NCBI GenBank assembly: GCA_016793465.1
Contig: JAEUJW010000039.1
Span: 186,001 to 250,000 of the forward strand
Direction: 5' to 3'
From: Myxococcales bacterium
Lineage (GTDB): Bacteria > Myxococcota > Polyangia > Nannocystales > Nannocystaceae
Length of the DNA stretch: 64,000 nucleotides
In this document: piece after piece, positions 54,393 to 63,613 of the stretch
Position numbering within the stretch: the first letter of the stretch is position 1
How the letters are laid out: each line of letters opens with the position of its first letter
Notes under the pieces: generated by a model
The model's input: the letters and a program-made list of their open reading frames with translations, nothing else
Database searches by the model: none
What the model was told of the DNA's origin: nothing
Made by a program: the position numbers and the translations under genes

Positions 54393-55715
54393 GTGCTGCG
54401 TACGCTCACCCGTGGGGTCTTCGGGGTCGCGCTGCGGGTGTTCTTTCGCCGGGTCGAGGTCGTCGGCGAGGAGCAGGTGCCGCGCTCGGGTCCGGTGATG
54501 TTCGTGATGAACCATCCGAACGCGCTCGTCGATCCGGGGATCCTGCTGTGCCTGGCGCCGCGGCCGGTGGCCTTCCTCGCCAAGGCGCCGCTCTTTCGCT
54601 CGCCGGTGATGGGCTTCATCGTCAAGGCGTTCGACTCGATCCCGGTCTATCGCAAGCAGGACGAGGGCGGGGTCGTCGACAATCGTCAGACGTTCCACGT
54701 GGCCCGCGAGAGATTATTACAGGGGCAGGCGGTGGCGATCTTCCCCGAGGGGGTGTCGCACAACGATCCGAAGTTGAAGCCGCTGAAGACGGGGGCGGCG
54801 CGCATCGCCCTGGGGGCGCAGCTGCCGGACCTGACGATCGTGCCGGCGGGCATCTATTACGGGGAGAAGGCCAAGTTCCGCAGCGACGCGCTGCTGTTGT
54901 ACGGGCGGCCGTTCACGTGGCCGCCGGCGCCGCTCGGAGAGGACGGAGAGCCGCAGACCGAGGACGTGCAGGCGCTGACGCGGCGGATCGCCGAGGCGCT
55001 CGCGGCCGTGACGCTGCAGGCCGAGGAGAACGAGGCGCTGGCGCTGGTCGAGCGGGTCGGGCGCATCTTCGCCGCCTCGAGCGAGGCGCCGTGGACGCTG
55101 GCCGAGGGCTTCGATCTGCGGCGGCGGCTGAGCGCGGGGTACGAGAGGCTGAAGATCGCCGATCCGCAGGCGCTGGCCGGGCTCGCCGCCCGCGTGACGC
55201 GCTACGAGCGCGACCTGCAGGCGCTCGGCATGACGCCCGAGCACCTGAAGCCGCAGGACTTCACGCTGTGGGGCAGTGTTCGTTATGCGCTGCGCAGCGC
55301 GGCCGCATTGGGGGTGTTGCTGCCGCTGGCGCTGGTCGGCACGGCGCTGCACTACCCGTGTTACCTGCTGACGCGCGTGCTGTCGCGGCGCCTCTCGGAG
55401 GGCTTCGCCGACATGGTGGCGACGGTCAAGGTGCTGGCGGCGACGCTGCTGTTCCCGCTGACGTGGATCGCGGCGGGGGTCGCGGCCGGGCTGCTCGGCG
55501 GGATCGCGTGGGGCGTGGCGGTCGGGCTGATGGCGCCGATCTGCGGGGCGGCGGCGCTGTTCTTCTGGGAGCGCTTCGCCACGGTCGGCTCGGCGGCGCG
55601 GGGGCTGCTGCTGTTCGCGACCCGGCGCAACGCGCTGGCCCGGCTGCACGCCGATCGGGCGGCGATCCGGGCGGCGATCCTCGAGCTGGCGGCGCGCGTC
55701 GAGCCGGCGCCCTGA
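54393..55715 (+). CDS. PlsC-type 1-acylglycerol-3-phosphate acyltransferase
   Basis: The product is 440 residues from GTG 54393; an ATG at 54369 would add 8 residues but would lie before the promoter element. The acyltransferase domain has NHPNALVDPG (His with Asp five residues on, a known variant of HX4D), FRSPVMGF, FPEGVSHND (the Pro-Glu-Gly block) and IVPAGIYY. It transfers acyl chains to glycerol phosphate derivatives in membrane lipid synthesis. Residues 300-400 contain three or four membrane segments. The substrate class is inferred from fold. Confidence 0.85.
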   Translation: MLRTLTRGVFGVALRVFFRRVEVVGEEQVPRSGPVMFVMNHPNALVDPGILLCLAPRPVAFLAKAPLFRSPVMGFIVKAFDSIPVYRKQDEGGVVDNRQTFHVARERLLQGQAVAIFPEGVSHNDPKLKPLKTGAARIALGAQLPDLTIVPAGIYYGEKAKFRSDALLLYGRPFTWPPAPLGEDGEPQTEDVQALTRRIAEALAAVTLQAEENEALALVERVGRIFAASSEAPWTLAEGFDLRRRLSAGYERLKIADPQALAGLAARVTRYERDLQALGMTPEHLKPQDFTLWGSVRYALRSAAALGVLLPLALVGTALHYPCYLLTRVLSRRLSEGFADMVATVKVLAATLLFPLTWIAAGVAAGLLGGIAWGVAVGLMAPICGAAALFFWERFATVGSAARGLLLFATRRNALARLHADRAAIRAAILELAARVEPAP

Positions 55716-55761
55716 AGCGCGGGCCGATCGAGGTGTCAGCACCCGCGCGGGCGAGATCGTG

Positions 55762-55804
55762 ACCTGTCCTGGCGGACAGGTGCATCGAGGTGTCCTCGCG
55801 GACA
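55762..55804. repeat. two adjacent copies of the dispersed palindrome
   Basis: acctgtcctggcggacaggt (55762-55781, perfect) and tgtcctcgcggaca (55791-55804) stand 9 bp apart in the 141-bp gap between the acyltransferase and the next gene. No gene is seen in that gap. Confidence 0.9.
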
Positions 55805-55856
55805 GGTCGTCGGCACGCGCCCGCGACCCTCGATCGTCGAAGTCCTCGAGGACTCG

Positions 55857-56513
55857 TCAGCCGGACGTCGGCTCGTCGAGCGCGGGGCTGGCGGCGCGGC
55901 CGATCTGCAGGGCGGCCGCGGCGACCACCACGGTCGCGAGCAGCAGCGAGACGGCGACGATGCCGAAGGTGGGGGCGACGACCGCGACCATCACGGCGGT
56001 GGCCAGCCAGGCGTGGCGCAGGGCCCGGCCGGTGCGGGCGCTGCGGGCGAGGCCGCGAAGCAGCACGGCCAGCTGGGCCTCCTCGTGGGGCTGGAGCGGG
56101 CGGGCCTGGTCGCGCGCGGGCAGCCAGGCGTGGTTGTACCAGAGCAGGCGCGTGGCGATCTGGTGGAGGCGGGCGAGCTCGGCGCCCTCGTCGGGGTCGA
56201 CGGCGAGGATCACCGGCACGCTGTAGACGCGGATGGCCGGGAGGTAGAGGCGGGCGTGGCCGAGGGCCCGCACGGCCTCGACGAGGAAGCCGCGGGCCTG
56301 CACGGCCCGCGGCTGGCGGGCGCCCTCGTGGTCGGGGTCGTCGTCCTCGCCCTCGAGGCAGAGCACGGCCAGGTGGAGCGCCTCGTGGGCCTCGCGCAGG
56401 GGGCGTTCGGCGGCGAGGACGAGGTGTTCGTCGTGGTGGTCGCTGTTCCTGTACGCCTGACGCGACGGGGCGTGGAGCCAGCGGGTCGGGGGTGAGGGGT
56501 CGGGGGCGGCCAT
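55857..56513 (-). CDS. hypothetical protein with C-terminal membrane hairpin
   Basis: The product is 218 residues, ATG 56513. The N-terminal 150 residues are soluble, helical and rich in His, Arg and Glu (HDEHLVLAAERPLREAHEALH). Two hydrophobic segments close together near residues 165-205 (AWLATAVMVAVVAPTFGIVAVSLLLATVVVAAAAL in two parts) suggest a membrane hairpin. I do not recognise a family. Confidence 0.6.
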   Translation of the reverse strand: MAAPDPSPPTRWLHAPSRQAYRNSDHHDEHLVLAAERPLREAHEALHLAVLCLEGEDDDPDHEGARQPRAVQARGFLVEAVRALGHARLYLPAIRVYSVPVILAVDPDEGAELARLHQIATRLLWYNHAWLPARDQARPLQPHEEAQLAVLLRGLARSARTGRALRHAWLATAVMVAVVAPTFGIVAVSLLLATVVVAAAALQIGRAASPALDEPTSG

Positions 56514-56614
56514 GGGTTCTCCTCAAGGTAGCCGGGCTCGGCGGGCGCGCCACCCGCTGCGCAATTGCAGCGTCCAGGCGAGCGCGGCGGATCACGGATA
56601 CCGTCGCGTCACGG

Positions 56615-56630
56615 CTGTCCCTCGGGACAG
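56615..56630. repeat. copy of the dispersed palindrome
   Basis: ctgtccctcgggacag is a perfect 6-bp-arm copy with centre ctcg. It lies in the 144-bp gap between the hypothetical gene and mazG, a gap otherwise without visible features. Confidence 0.9.
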
Positions 56631-56657
56631 ATCGGGTCCGACGCCGGAGGGGGCGCC

Positions 56658-57554
56658 TCAGGTCCGCGGTCTGATCCCGCGCGCCTTGGCCTCGTCCCAG
56701 AAGCCGTCGAGCACCGCGAGGCCAGCGCTGTCGGGGTCGATGCCGCGGTCGTGACAGGCTTGCATGACGTAGGCGAAGCGGGCCTCGAATTTTGCGCAGG
56801 TGGCCCGCAGGGCGTCCTCGGCGGCGAGCCCGAGCTTCTGTCCGTAGCGCACGAGCACGAACAGCAGGTCGCCGAACTCCTCGCGCACGTGCTCGAGGTC
56901 GCCGCTCTCGCGGGCCCGGTCGAGCTCCTCCCACTCCTCGCGGATCTTGGCGACGGCGCCGTCGAAGCTCGGCCAGTCGAAGCCGACGGCGGCGGCCTTG
57001 TCCTGCAGGCGCCAGGCCCGCTGGAGGGCGGGCAGGGTGCGCGGCACGCCGGCCAGGGGGTTCTTCGGGCCCGCCGCGGCGCCGCGCTCCTGCTCCTTGA
57101 TCTGCGCCCACTGGCGGGTGACGGCGGCGGCGTCGGCGGCCGGCGCGGCGCCGGGGTCGAACACGTGGGGGTGGCGCCGGATCATCTTGTCGCGGATGGC
57201 GGCGATCACTCCGTCGAGGTCGAATGCGCCTTCTCGCTCGCGGAGCGCGGACTGGAAGACGATCTGCAGCAGGAGGTCGCCGAGCTCGCGGCGGTGCGCC
57301 TCGGGCTCGTGCATGGCGTCGAGGACCTCGTAGGCCTCCTCGATGAGATAGGGCTTCAGTGTCTCGAGGGTCTGTTCGCGGTCCCACGGGCATCCGCCCG
57401 GGGCGAGCAGGCGGTCCATCAGATCGCGCAGGCCGTCGAGGCCCGGACGCAGGCCGTGGGCGGCCGGATCGGGGGAGGACTCGGATCGCGATGTCGCGGC
57501 GCTCGCGGCGTGTTTGCGGTCCTTGGCCGGCCCGGGGTCGCGTGGTAGGTTCAC
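56658..57554 (-). CDS. mazG: nucleoside triphosphate pyrophosphohydrolase MazG
   Basis: The product is 298 residues, start GTG 57554. MazG hydrolyses (d)NTPs to the monophosphate and pyrophosphate and removes damaged nucleotides. Two MazG domains are visible: the first with CPWDREQT, LIEEAYEVLDAM and ELGDLLLQIVF (the acidic metal site), the second with VREEFGDLLFVLVRYG. The N-terminal 30 residues are a polar extension. It is divergent from phoH with an 87-bp gap. Confidence 0.92.
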   Translation of the reverse strand: MNLPRDPGPAKDRKHAASAATSRSESSPDPAAHGLRPGLDGLRDLMDRLLAPGGCPWDREQTLETLKPYLIEEAYEVLDAMHEPEAHRRELGDLLLQIVFQSALREREGAFDLDGVIAAIRDKMIRRHPHVFDPGAAPAADAAAVTRQWAQIKEQERGAAAGPKNPLAGVPRTLPALQRAWRLQDKAAAVGFDWPSFDGAVAKIREEWEELDRARESGDLEHVREEFGDLLFVLVRYGQKLGLAAEDALRATCAKFEARFAYVMQACHDRGIDPDSAGLAVLDGFWDEAKARGIRPRT

Positions 57555-57641
57555 GTGGCGCCCATACCACGGCGCTGCCGCAAAGGCACCTCACGGCCGT
57601 CCCTCACGCAGATAAACGTTCGCCGGAGTTTTTCCTAACCT

Positions 57642-58730
57642 GTGACGATCAAACTAAGCTTCGAAGATCAGGTCCCGCTGCAGCTCGTCCTCGGCTCTGT
57701 CGGCGGTCAGGTGATGGAGGATCTACAGCGGTCGACGGGCGTCACCCTGCACGTGCGGGGCGGCGAGGTCACGATCGAGGGCGAGGAGGAGGCGGCGACG
57801 CTGGTCGACCGCTTGCTGCGCCAGATGGTCGGCATGGCCCGCGCGGGCACGCCGATCCACCCGGGCGACCTCCTGCGCGCGCTCGAGGTGATGCGCCGCG
57901 AGCCGCGCGTCGACCTGCGCACGCTGTTCGAGGACGCGGTCGTCGGGCGCACCGGCAGCGGCCGGCCGATCGCGCCGCGCAGCCTGGCCCAGAAGTACTA
58001 CGTCGACTGCCTGCGCCGGCACGACCTGACCTTCGGCATCGGACCCGCGGGCACCGGCAAGACCTACCTCGCGGTGGCGATGGCCGTGCGCATGCTGACC
58101 GACAAGCGGGTGCGGCGCATCATCCTCACCCGCCCGGCGCTCGAGGCGGGCGAGAACCTGGGGTTCTTGCCGGGCACCTTCGAGGAGAAGATCAGCCCGT
58201 ACATGCGCCCGCTGTACGACGCGCTGCACGACATGCTCGACGTGCAGAAGGTCCTGCGGATGATGGAGCAGGGCATCATCGAGGTCGCGCCGCTGGCGTA
58301 CATGCGCGGGCGGACGCTGACGGAGACGTTCCTCATCCTCGACGAGGCGCAGAACACCACGCCCGAGCAGATGAAGATGTTCTTGACGCGCATCGGCATG
58401 GGCACGCGGGCGGTCGTCACCGGCGACCCCACGCAGAACGACCTGCCGGCGGGCAAGCGCTCGGGCCTCGGCCACGCGATGCGGGTGCTCCGCGGGGTCG
58501 AGGGCATCGCCTTCTGCCCGTTCACGGCGACCGACGTGATGCGGCACCAGCTCGTGCAGCGCATCGTGCTCGCGTACGACCGCGACGACGTGCGCCGGCG
58601 CGGGGCGAGCAACCATCGGCGCCCCGAGCTGATCGGCGAGGTCGGCGGCGACGCGGGCGAGCTGGCGGCCGCGCCGGCGGCCGAGGGCGAGGCGCTCACG
58701 CCCGACGGGCCGGGCGGCCCCGGGCACTGA
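57642..58730 (+). CDS. phoH: PhoH family ATPase
   Basis: The product is 362 residues from GTG 57642, directly after TAACCT (57636-57641). PhoH proteins bind ATP and are linked to RNA metabolism and ribosome maturation (often beside ybeY, not seen here). A KH-like N-terminus of about 75 residues leads. Walker [11 protein letters not shown] is near 127, and Walker [10 protein letters not shown] near 229; the motif TGDPTQND is near 262. The C-terminus is a Gly/Ala/Glu tail. Confidence 0.93.
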   Translation: MTIKLSFEDQVPLQLVLGSVGGQVMEDLQRSTGVTLHVRGGEVTIEGEEEAATLVDRLLRQMVGMARAGTPIHPGDLLRALEVMRREPRVDLRTLFEDAVVGRTGSGRPIAPRSLAQKYYVDCLRRHDLTFGIGPAGTGKTYLAVAMAVRMLTDKRVRRIILTRPALEAGENLGFLPGTFEEKISPYMRPLYDALHDMLDVQKVLRMMEQGIIEVAPLAYMRGRTLTETFLILDEAQNTTPEQMKMFLTRIGMGTRAVVTGDPTQNDLPAGKRSGLGHAMRVLRGVEGIAFCPFTATDVMRHQLVQRIVLAYDRDDVRRRGASNHRRPELIGEVGGDAGELAAAPAAEGEALTPDGPGGPGH

Positions 58731-58838
58731 CGCGGGCGCGCCGCGGAGGTGGAGCCGCCGCGGTCCTGCGCGCTCGCCCGCGCGCGGCGGGCCCCGCGGC
58801 GGCGAAGCTGATATCGTGGCCGGCGCTGCCGACTTGAG

Positions 58839-59864
58839 ATGCCGCAAGCCCTCGCCGCACCGTCGCCGGATTGGCTGCGCAGCCCGGGGTTCGACCTCGG
58901 GCTGATCGTCGGGGTGCTCGCGCTGGCGCTGATCGCCGGCGGGGTCGCGGCGATCGGGCCGGAGCTGTTCGCGGTCGTCATCTTCTTCGACCTGTGGCTG
59001 CTGGCCTACCCGCACGTGGCCTCGATGTACACGCGGGTGGCGTTCGACCGGGCCAGCGCGCGGGCCCACTGGTTCCTGCTGACGGTGCTGCCGCCGCTGG
59101 TGCTGGTCGGGACCGCGGGGGTGGCGTGGATCGGCGGGGTGATGGCGCTCAACAGCGTCTACTTCTTCTGGCAGTCGTGGCACTACACGCGCCAGAGCTA
59201 CGGCATCGCGCGGGCGTACCACCGCAACGCCGGGGCGACGGGGCGCGACTGGCTGACCGACGCCGTGATCTACGGGTTCCCGCTGTGGGGCGTGCTGGCC
59301 CGCTGCCACGAGCAGCACCCGGAGTTCTACGCGACCGAGCTGTGGAGCCCGGCGGTGCCGGGGTGGCTGGTGGTGGGCTGCGGGGCGGCCACGCTGGCGG
59401 CGTTCGCGGCGTGGGGCCTGCGGTGCCTGCGGGACCTGCGGAGCGGCTGGCCGCACAGCCGCGGGTACGCGCTGTTCGTGCTGTCGCACGTGGTGATCAC
59501 GGCGATCGCGTACCTGGTGATCCCGGACATCACCAGCGGGTGGCTGTTCATCAACATCTGGCACAACGCGCAGTACCTGCTGTTCGTGTGGGCGATCAAC
59601 GCGCGGCAGTTCGGCGGCGGGGTCGATCCGCGGCGGCCGTTCCTGTCGACGCTGTGCCAGCCGCAGCACGTGGTCCGCTACGCGCTGGTCTGCCTCGGGC
59701 TGTCGACGGCGTTCTACTGGTCGCTCGGCCAGGTGACCGGACGCGCGGACTGGCAGATCCTCCCGTTCGTGCTGGTCATCTACCAGGCCATCAACTTCCA
59801 CCATTACCTGGTCGACGCGGTCATCTGGAAGTCACGGCGGCGGGCCGCGGGCCCCGGCCAATAA
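58839..59864 (+). CDS. polytopic membrane protein with conserved histidines
   Basis: The product is 341 residues, ATG 58839, with TATCGT (58812-58817) 21 nt upstream. It has 8 to 9 hydrophobic segments. Histidine clusters lie at membrane borders: WQSWHYTRQSYG, NIWHNAQY and INFHHYLVDAVIW. This resembles membrane-bound metal oxygenases such as Brp/Blh carotenoid cleavage enzymes in plan, but no clear family match can be given. It could be a diiron or haem-linked enzyme. Confidence 0.65.
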   Translation: MPQALAAPSPDWLRSPGFDLGLIVGVLALALIAGGVAAIGPELFAVVIFFDLWLLAYPHVASMYTRVAFDRASARAHWFLLTVLPPLVLVGTAGVAWIGGVMALNSVYFFWQSWHYTRQSYGIARAYHRNAGATGRDWLTDAVIYGFPLWGVLARCHEQHPEFYATELWSPAVPGWLVVGCGAATLAAFAAWGLRCLRDLRSGWPHSRGYALFVLSHVVITAIAYLVIPDITSGWLFINIWHNAQYLLFVWAINARQFGGGVDPRRPFLSTLCQPQHVVRYALVCLGLSTAFYWSLGQVTGRADWQILPFVLVIYQAINFHHYLVDAVIWKSRRRAAGPGQ

Positions 59865-59987
59865 AAAGCGACGGGGCTGGACAAACGGGGGGCGCGCCGG
59901 GGCAAGGACGCGTACACTCCGGCGTTCCAACTGCCGCCGGCCGGAATTGTCCGGACTTGCGCGCGGTGTCCGCGAAGGGAGCCCGTC

Positions 59988-60458
59988 ATGAGTCAGTACC
60001 CGTCCTCCGGCAAGCGCGCGCGCGAGGCGAACCAGGCCCGCAAGCGCCAGGAGAAGGCGCAGGAGCGGGCCGACAAGCGCAGCCGCGGCCCGCGCGAGCT
60101 GCCGATCGCCACCGCCGAGGATCTGCACGGCAACCTGCGCTCCATCGAGGAGACGATGCGGGCCATCGAGAACCCGGACGCCGTGGTGACCTCCGCCCCG
60201 GGGATCCGCGTGCGCCTGTTCGTCGGCGGCCTGTCGCGGGCGACCACCGCGGCCGACCTGCGCAACGTGTTCGGGGCGATCGGGCCGGTGGCCGACGCCA
60301 TCGTCATGGTCGACCAGGGCACCCAGACGTCGCGCGGCTTCGGCTTCGTGACGATGATGAACCGCAAGGACGCCGCCACCGCGATCGAGACGCTGCACGG
60401 CTCGGACCTCAACGGCCAGTCGATGGTCGTCAACGTCGCGACCGAGCGCGGGCGCTAG
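59988..60458 (+). CDS. RRM-domain RNA-binding protein
   Basis: The product is 156 residues, ATG 59988. Residues 1-75 are basic and helical (KRAREANQARKRQEKAQERA). Residues 76-155 are an RNA recognition motif with RNP2 LFVGGL and RNP1 RGFGFVTM. Single-RRM proteins of this type occur in cyanobacteria and myxobacteria and can act in cold or stress responses. The basic N-terminal extension adds likely RNA contact. A TACACT (59913-59918) lies about 70 nt upstream. Confidence 0.9.
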   Translation: MSQYPSSGKRAREANQARKRQEKAQERADKRSRGPRELPIATAEDLHGNLRSIEETMRAIENPDAVVTSAPGIRVRLFVGGLSRATTAADLRNVFGAIGPVADAIVMVDQGTQTSRGFGFVTMMNRKDAATAIETLHGSDLNGQSMVVNVATERGR

Positions 60459-60470
60459 CCGCCGCGGGCG

Positions 60471-61217
60471 TCAGCCGCCGCAGGCCGCGAACTGGGCCGC
60501 GCCCGGGCTGTCGCCGGCCTCGACGAACGGGACGGCGTGGTCCTCGAGCACGTTGCCGGCGACGTCGGTGACGCGGAAGTCGTACGGCCCGGGGCCCATG
60601 CCGCTCGTGTCGATGAAGTAGTTGTACGAGGCGCGCTCGACCTGCCGCCAGTCGCCGCCGGCGCCCCTGTACTCGAACGTGGCGATCGCGTTGCGGTGGT
60701 TGCGGACCTGCACGGCCGTCCACCACTGGTTGCTGCCCTCCTTGAAGTGGTAGACGATCGGGCCGTCGCTCGCGCACGACACGTAGCGCCACGAGATCGG
60801 GACGCGGCCGAGCTCCTTGGCGGCGATCATGGGGAAGGCGCCCTCGCTGAGGTCGATGTCGCCGGGGGCGCAGCCGGGGCAGCGGTCGACGATGCGCACG
60901 GTGATGCTCGCGTCGGGGCCGTCGATCGCCACGCACGCGCCGCAGGCGGCCGACAGCGCGTAGTCGGCGTCGTTCATGGCGGCGACCAGGACGTCGCCGG
61001 GGTCGGCGGCGAAGCTGCAGTTGCCGCTGCCGTCGGCGCCGTAGTAGGTGGCCTCGCCGGTGTGCACGCTGCCGTCGCAGAAGCCGCCGGAGGGGTCGCC
61101 CGAGGGGTCGCCCGAGGGGTCGCCGGCCTCCATCGCGCCGTCGTCGCCGTCGTCGCCGGGCTCGGCGGGGTTGCAGGCGAGGACCAGCAGGAGCGCGGGC
61201 CAGGGCGTTCGCGTCAT
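60471..61217 (-). CDS. expansin-like lipoprotein
   Basis: The product is 248 residues, ATG 61217, lipobox LLVLAC. A GDPSGDPSGDPSG repeat (four GDPSG copies in part) forms the linker. The double-psi beta-barrel follows: GEATYYGADGSGNCSF, ACGACVAIDGP and VRIVDRCPGCAPGDIDLSEGAF, with the conserved Asp residues. The second domain (residues of about 150-248) resembles the expansin cellulose-binding sandwich with WTAVQVRNH. Bacterial expansins loosen plant-type walls without hydrolysis; for a predatory bacterium peptidoglycan or plant debris are both possible. Surface location is inferred. Confidence 0.82.
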   Translation of the reverse strand: MTRTPWPALLLVLACNPAEPGDDGDDGAMEAGDPSGDPSGDPSGGFCDGSVHTGEATYYGADGSGNCSFAADPGDVLVAAMNDADYALSAACGACVAIDGPDASITVRIVDRCPGCAPGDIDLSEGAFPMIAAKELGRVPISWRYVSCASDGPIVYHFKEGSNQWWTAVQVRNHRNAIATFEYRGAGGDWRQVERASYNYFIDTSGMGPGPYDFRVTDVAGNVLEDHAVPFVEAGDSPGAAQFAACGG

Positions 61218-61279
61218 GCCACGAGCACAGCGCACCGGGGGAGTGTTTGTCAAACCGCGGGGCGTGGTAGACGGGCGCC

Positions 61280-61729
61280 ATGAAGATCGACCGCGAGAGC
61301 GCCGAGACCCTGGTGGGCACCAAGTACCCCGCGCCGTTCGACCAGCCGTGCCGGGACCGGGTGCGCGTGCGCCTCGGCGCGGCCGCCGGGCTGACGCAGT
61401 TCGGGGTCAACCTGCTGACGCTGCCGCCGGGCACGTGGTCGAGCCAGCGCCACTGGCACACCCGCGAGGACGAGTTCGTGCACGTGCTCGCGGGCGAGGT
61501 GGTGCTGGTGACCGACGCCGGCGAGGAGGTGCTGCGCGCGGGCGACAGCGCCGGCTTCAAGAGCGGGGCGGCGAACGGGCATCACCTGCAGAACCGCTCG
61601 GACCGACCGGCGCTGGTGCTCGAGGTCGGGAGCGACGATCCGCTGGACGAGGCCGACTATCCGGACCTCGACATGCGGGCGGTGCCAGGGGCCGGGTACG
61701 TGCGCCGCGACGGCACGCCGTATCGCTGA
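61280..61729 (+). CDS. cupin-domain protein
   Basis: The product is 149 residues, ATG 61280. A single cupin barrel: metal-binding motif 1 QRHWHTREDEFVHVLAGEV (His-x-His and Glu), motif 2 near GAANGHHLQNRS with a second His. Such small cupins include sugar isomerases, dioxygenases and uncharacterised proteins, so function cannot be assigned. It is divergent from the expansin gene. Confidence 0.85.
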   Translation: MKIDRESAETLVGTKYPAPFDQPCRDRVRVRLGAAAGLTQFGVNLLTLPPGTWSSQRHWHTREDEFVHVLAGEVVLVTDAGEEVLRAGDSAGFKSGAANGHHLQNRSDRPALVLEVGSDDPLDEADYPDLDMRAVPGAGYVRRDGTPYR

Positions 61730-61882
61730 GGACCGCCGGCCGGTGGCGGCCGCCAACGTGGTTGACTGCCGCCACCGCGCGGTGCCAACGGCGGACCCGG
61801 GTGCCGGTGGCGGAGACTTGAGACCAAAGGGGTTTTTGCGGGCGCGCCGGCTGCAGACCGGTGGCACCGGAGGTTCCCCCCG

Positions 61883-63532
61883 ATGTTCGCACCGCTCCGC
61901 CGCCTCGCCCCGTTGTCCGCCGCGCTCGTGCTCGGCGGGTGCCTCGACCACCCGCTGAAGAACGTCGAGTACGAGAAGCTCAGCGTCGACGGCGAGCCGA
62001 TCGACGTGGCGGTCAACAAGGACGTCGACATCCTGTTCGTGATCGACAACTCGGGGTCGATGGCGGAGGAGCAGGCGCTGCTGTCGGCCAACTTCGGAGC
62101 GTTCATCAACGTGCTCGAGCGCGAGGACGTGCGCGCCAACTACCGCATCGGCGTGACGACCACCGACGTCGGTAACCCGCGCTGCAGCAACACCACGCCC
62201 GAGCTCGGCCACCTGGTGCTGTCGAGCTGTCGGGACCGGGTCGCGTCGGGCGACTTCACGGCCAACGGCGAGGACCACGCCTACGCGTGCACCGACTTCT
62301 GCGACAAGACCGGCGACGAGCTGAGGATCAAGGAGACGCGGCTCGGCAAGGACGACGAGCCGAGGCCGCGCAAGTGGCTCGAGAGCATCGAGGGCACCAT
62401 CAACGTCGAGGGCGTGTCGTCGATGGTCGAGGCGTTCCAGTGCTACGGCCCGCAGGGCGTGTCCGGCTGCGGGTTCGAGTCGCACCTCGAGAGCATGTAC
62501 CTCGCGCTGGCCGGGGCGAAGGACGCCAACTCGCAGCACAACTACGGGTTCTTGCGCGAGAAGGCGATCCTGTCGGTGGTGTTCATCACCGACGAGGCCG
62601 ACTGCTCGTACAACCCCGCGGCCAAGGAGATCTTCACCACCAACAAGGTGTTCTGGGAGGACCCGCTGACCGACAAGGCGTCGCTGTCGTCGACCTGCTG
62701 GAACGCGGGCGTGGCCTGCACCGGCAGCGGGACCTACGAGGAGTGCCACGCCGAGAATTACGACCTCGCGGGCCAGCCGGGCGCGAGCGACGCGGAGGCG
62801 GTGCTGAAGCCGGTCGGCAAGTACGTCGAGTTCCTGCAGGGCATCGAGGACGCCAAGCAGGCGTTCGACGGCTCGCAGGAGGTGCTGGTCTCGCTGATCG
62901 CGGGCGTGCCGATCGGCTACGAGCGCGGCGAGGCCGAGATCCCCTACGCCGACGCGGTCGACGCCGACTTCCAGTCGATGTACGGCGTCGGCCCGGGCTG
63001 CGTCGTCGGCGACCCGGGCGACCCGGCCGCGGCCGCGGTCCCGCCGGTGCGCGAGCGCGAGTTCGCCGAGGCGTTCGCGGTCGAGGACCAGCGCAACCTG
63101 TACTCGATCTGCCAGGACGACTACTCGGCCGCGCTCGACGCCATCGCCAACAAGCTGATCAAGCAGATCAAGCCGGCGTGCATGACCCGCTGCGTCTACG
63201 ACGCCGACCCGGACACGACCATCGCCGAGCCCGTCTGCGAGCTGTCCGACGTCGACGACGAGACCGAGGCGAGCACCGACATCCCGGCGTGCGTCGAGGT
63301 CGACGGCGCGTGGGCGGTGCCCGACGGCTCGGTCGCCTGCTTCGCGGCGCTCAACGACCCCGACGGCGCGCGCACGCCGAGCGACATCGACGACATGTCC
63401 GACTACTGCGCCGACCAGGGCCTCAACCTCGAGTTCAAGCTGGTCCGCACGGCGCCGGCGCCGGCCGGGTCGCACGTGCAGGCGACCTGCCGCCTGTCGG
63501 ACAACAAGGGCCGCGACTGCCCGAACCTGTGA
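61883..63532 (+). CDS. VWA-domain lipoprotein
   Basis: The product is 549 residues, ATG 61883. Lipobox LVLGGC. The VWA domain begins at about residue 50 with VDILFVIDNSGSMAEEQ, the MIDAS motif Asp-x-Ser-x-Ser intact. About 20 Cys are spread through the rest (ACTDFCDKTG, GSGTYEECHAENY), as in other Cys-rich surface proteins here. It is likely a metal-dependent adhesin or matrix protein. The following barrel gene is convergent. Confidence 0.87.
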   Translation: MFAPLRRLAPLSAALVLGGCLDHPLKNVEYEKLSVDGEPIDVAVNKDVDILFVIDNSGSMAEEQALLSANFGAFINVLEREDVRANYRIGVTTTDVGNPRCSNTTPELGHLVLSSCRDRVASGDFTANGEDHAYACTDFCDKTGDELRIKETRLGKDDEPRPRKWLESIEGTINVEGVSSMVEAFQCYGPQGVSGCGFESHLESMYLALAGAKDANSQHNYGFLREKAILSVVFITDEADCSYNPAAKEIFTTNKVFWEDPLTDKASLSSTCWNAGVACTGSGTYEECHAENYDLAGQPGASDAEAVLKPVGKYVEFLQGIEDAKQAFDGSQEVLVSLIAGVPIGYERGEAEIPYADAVDADFQSMYGVGPGCVVGDPGDPAAAAVPPVREREFAEAFAVEDQRNLYSICQDDYSAALDAIANKLIKQIKPACMTRCVYDADPDTTIAEPVCELSDVDDETEASTDIPACVEVDGAWAVPDGSVACFAALNDPDGARTPSDIDDMSDYCADQGLNLEFKLVRTAPAPAGSHVQATCRLSDNKGRDCPNL

Positions 63533-63613
63533 GCTGCCACGCGGCGCCCCGGCGGCCGGGGGACGCGCTGGGGACTCGCCCGGCCGCCCGGGGTGCACAC
63601 CACGCGCGTGGGA

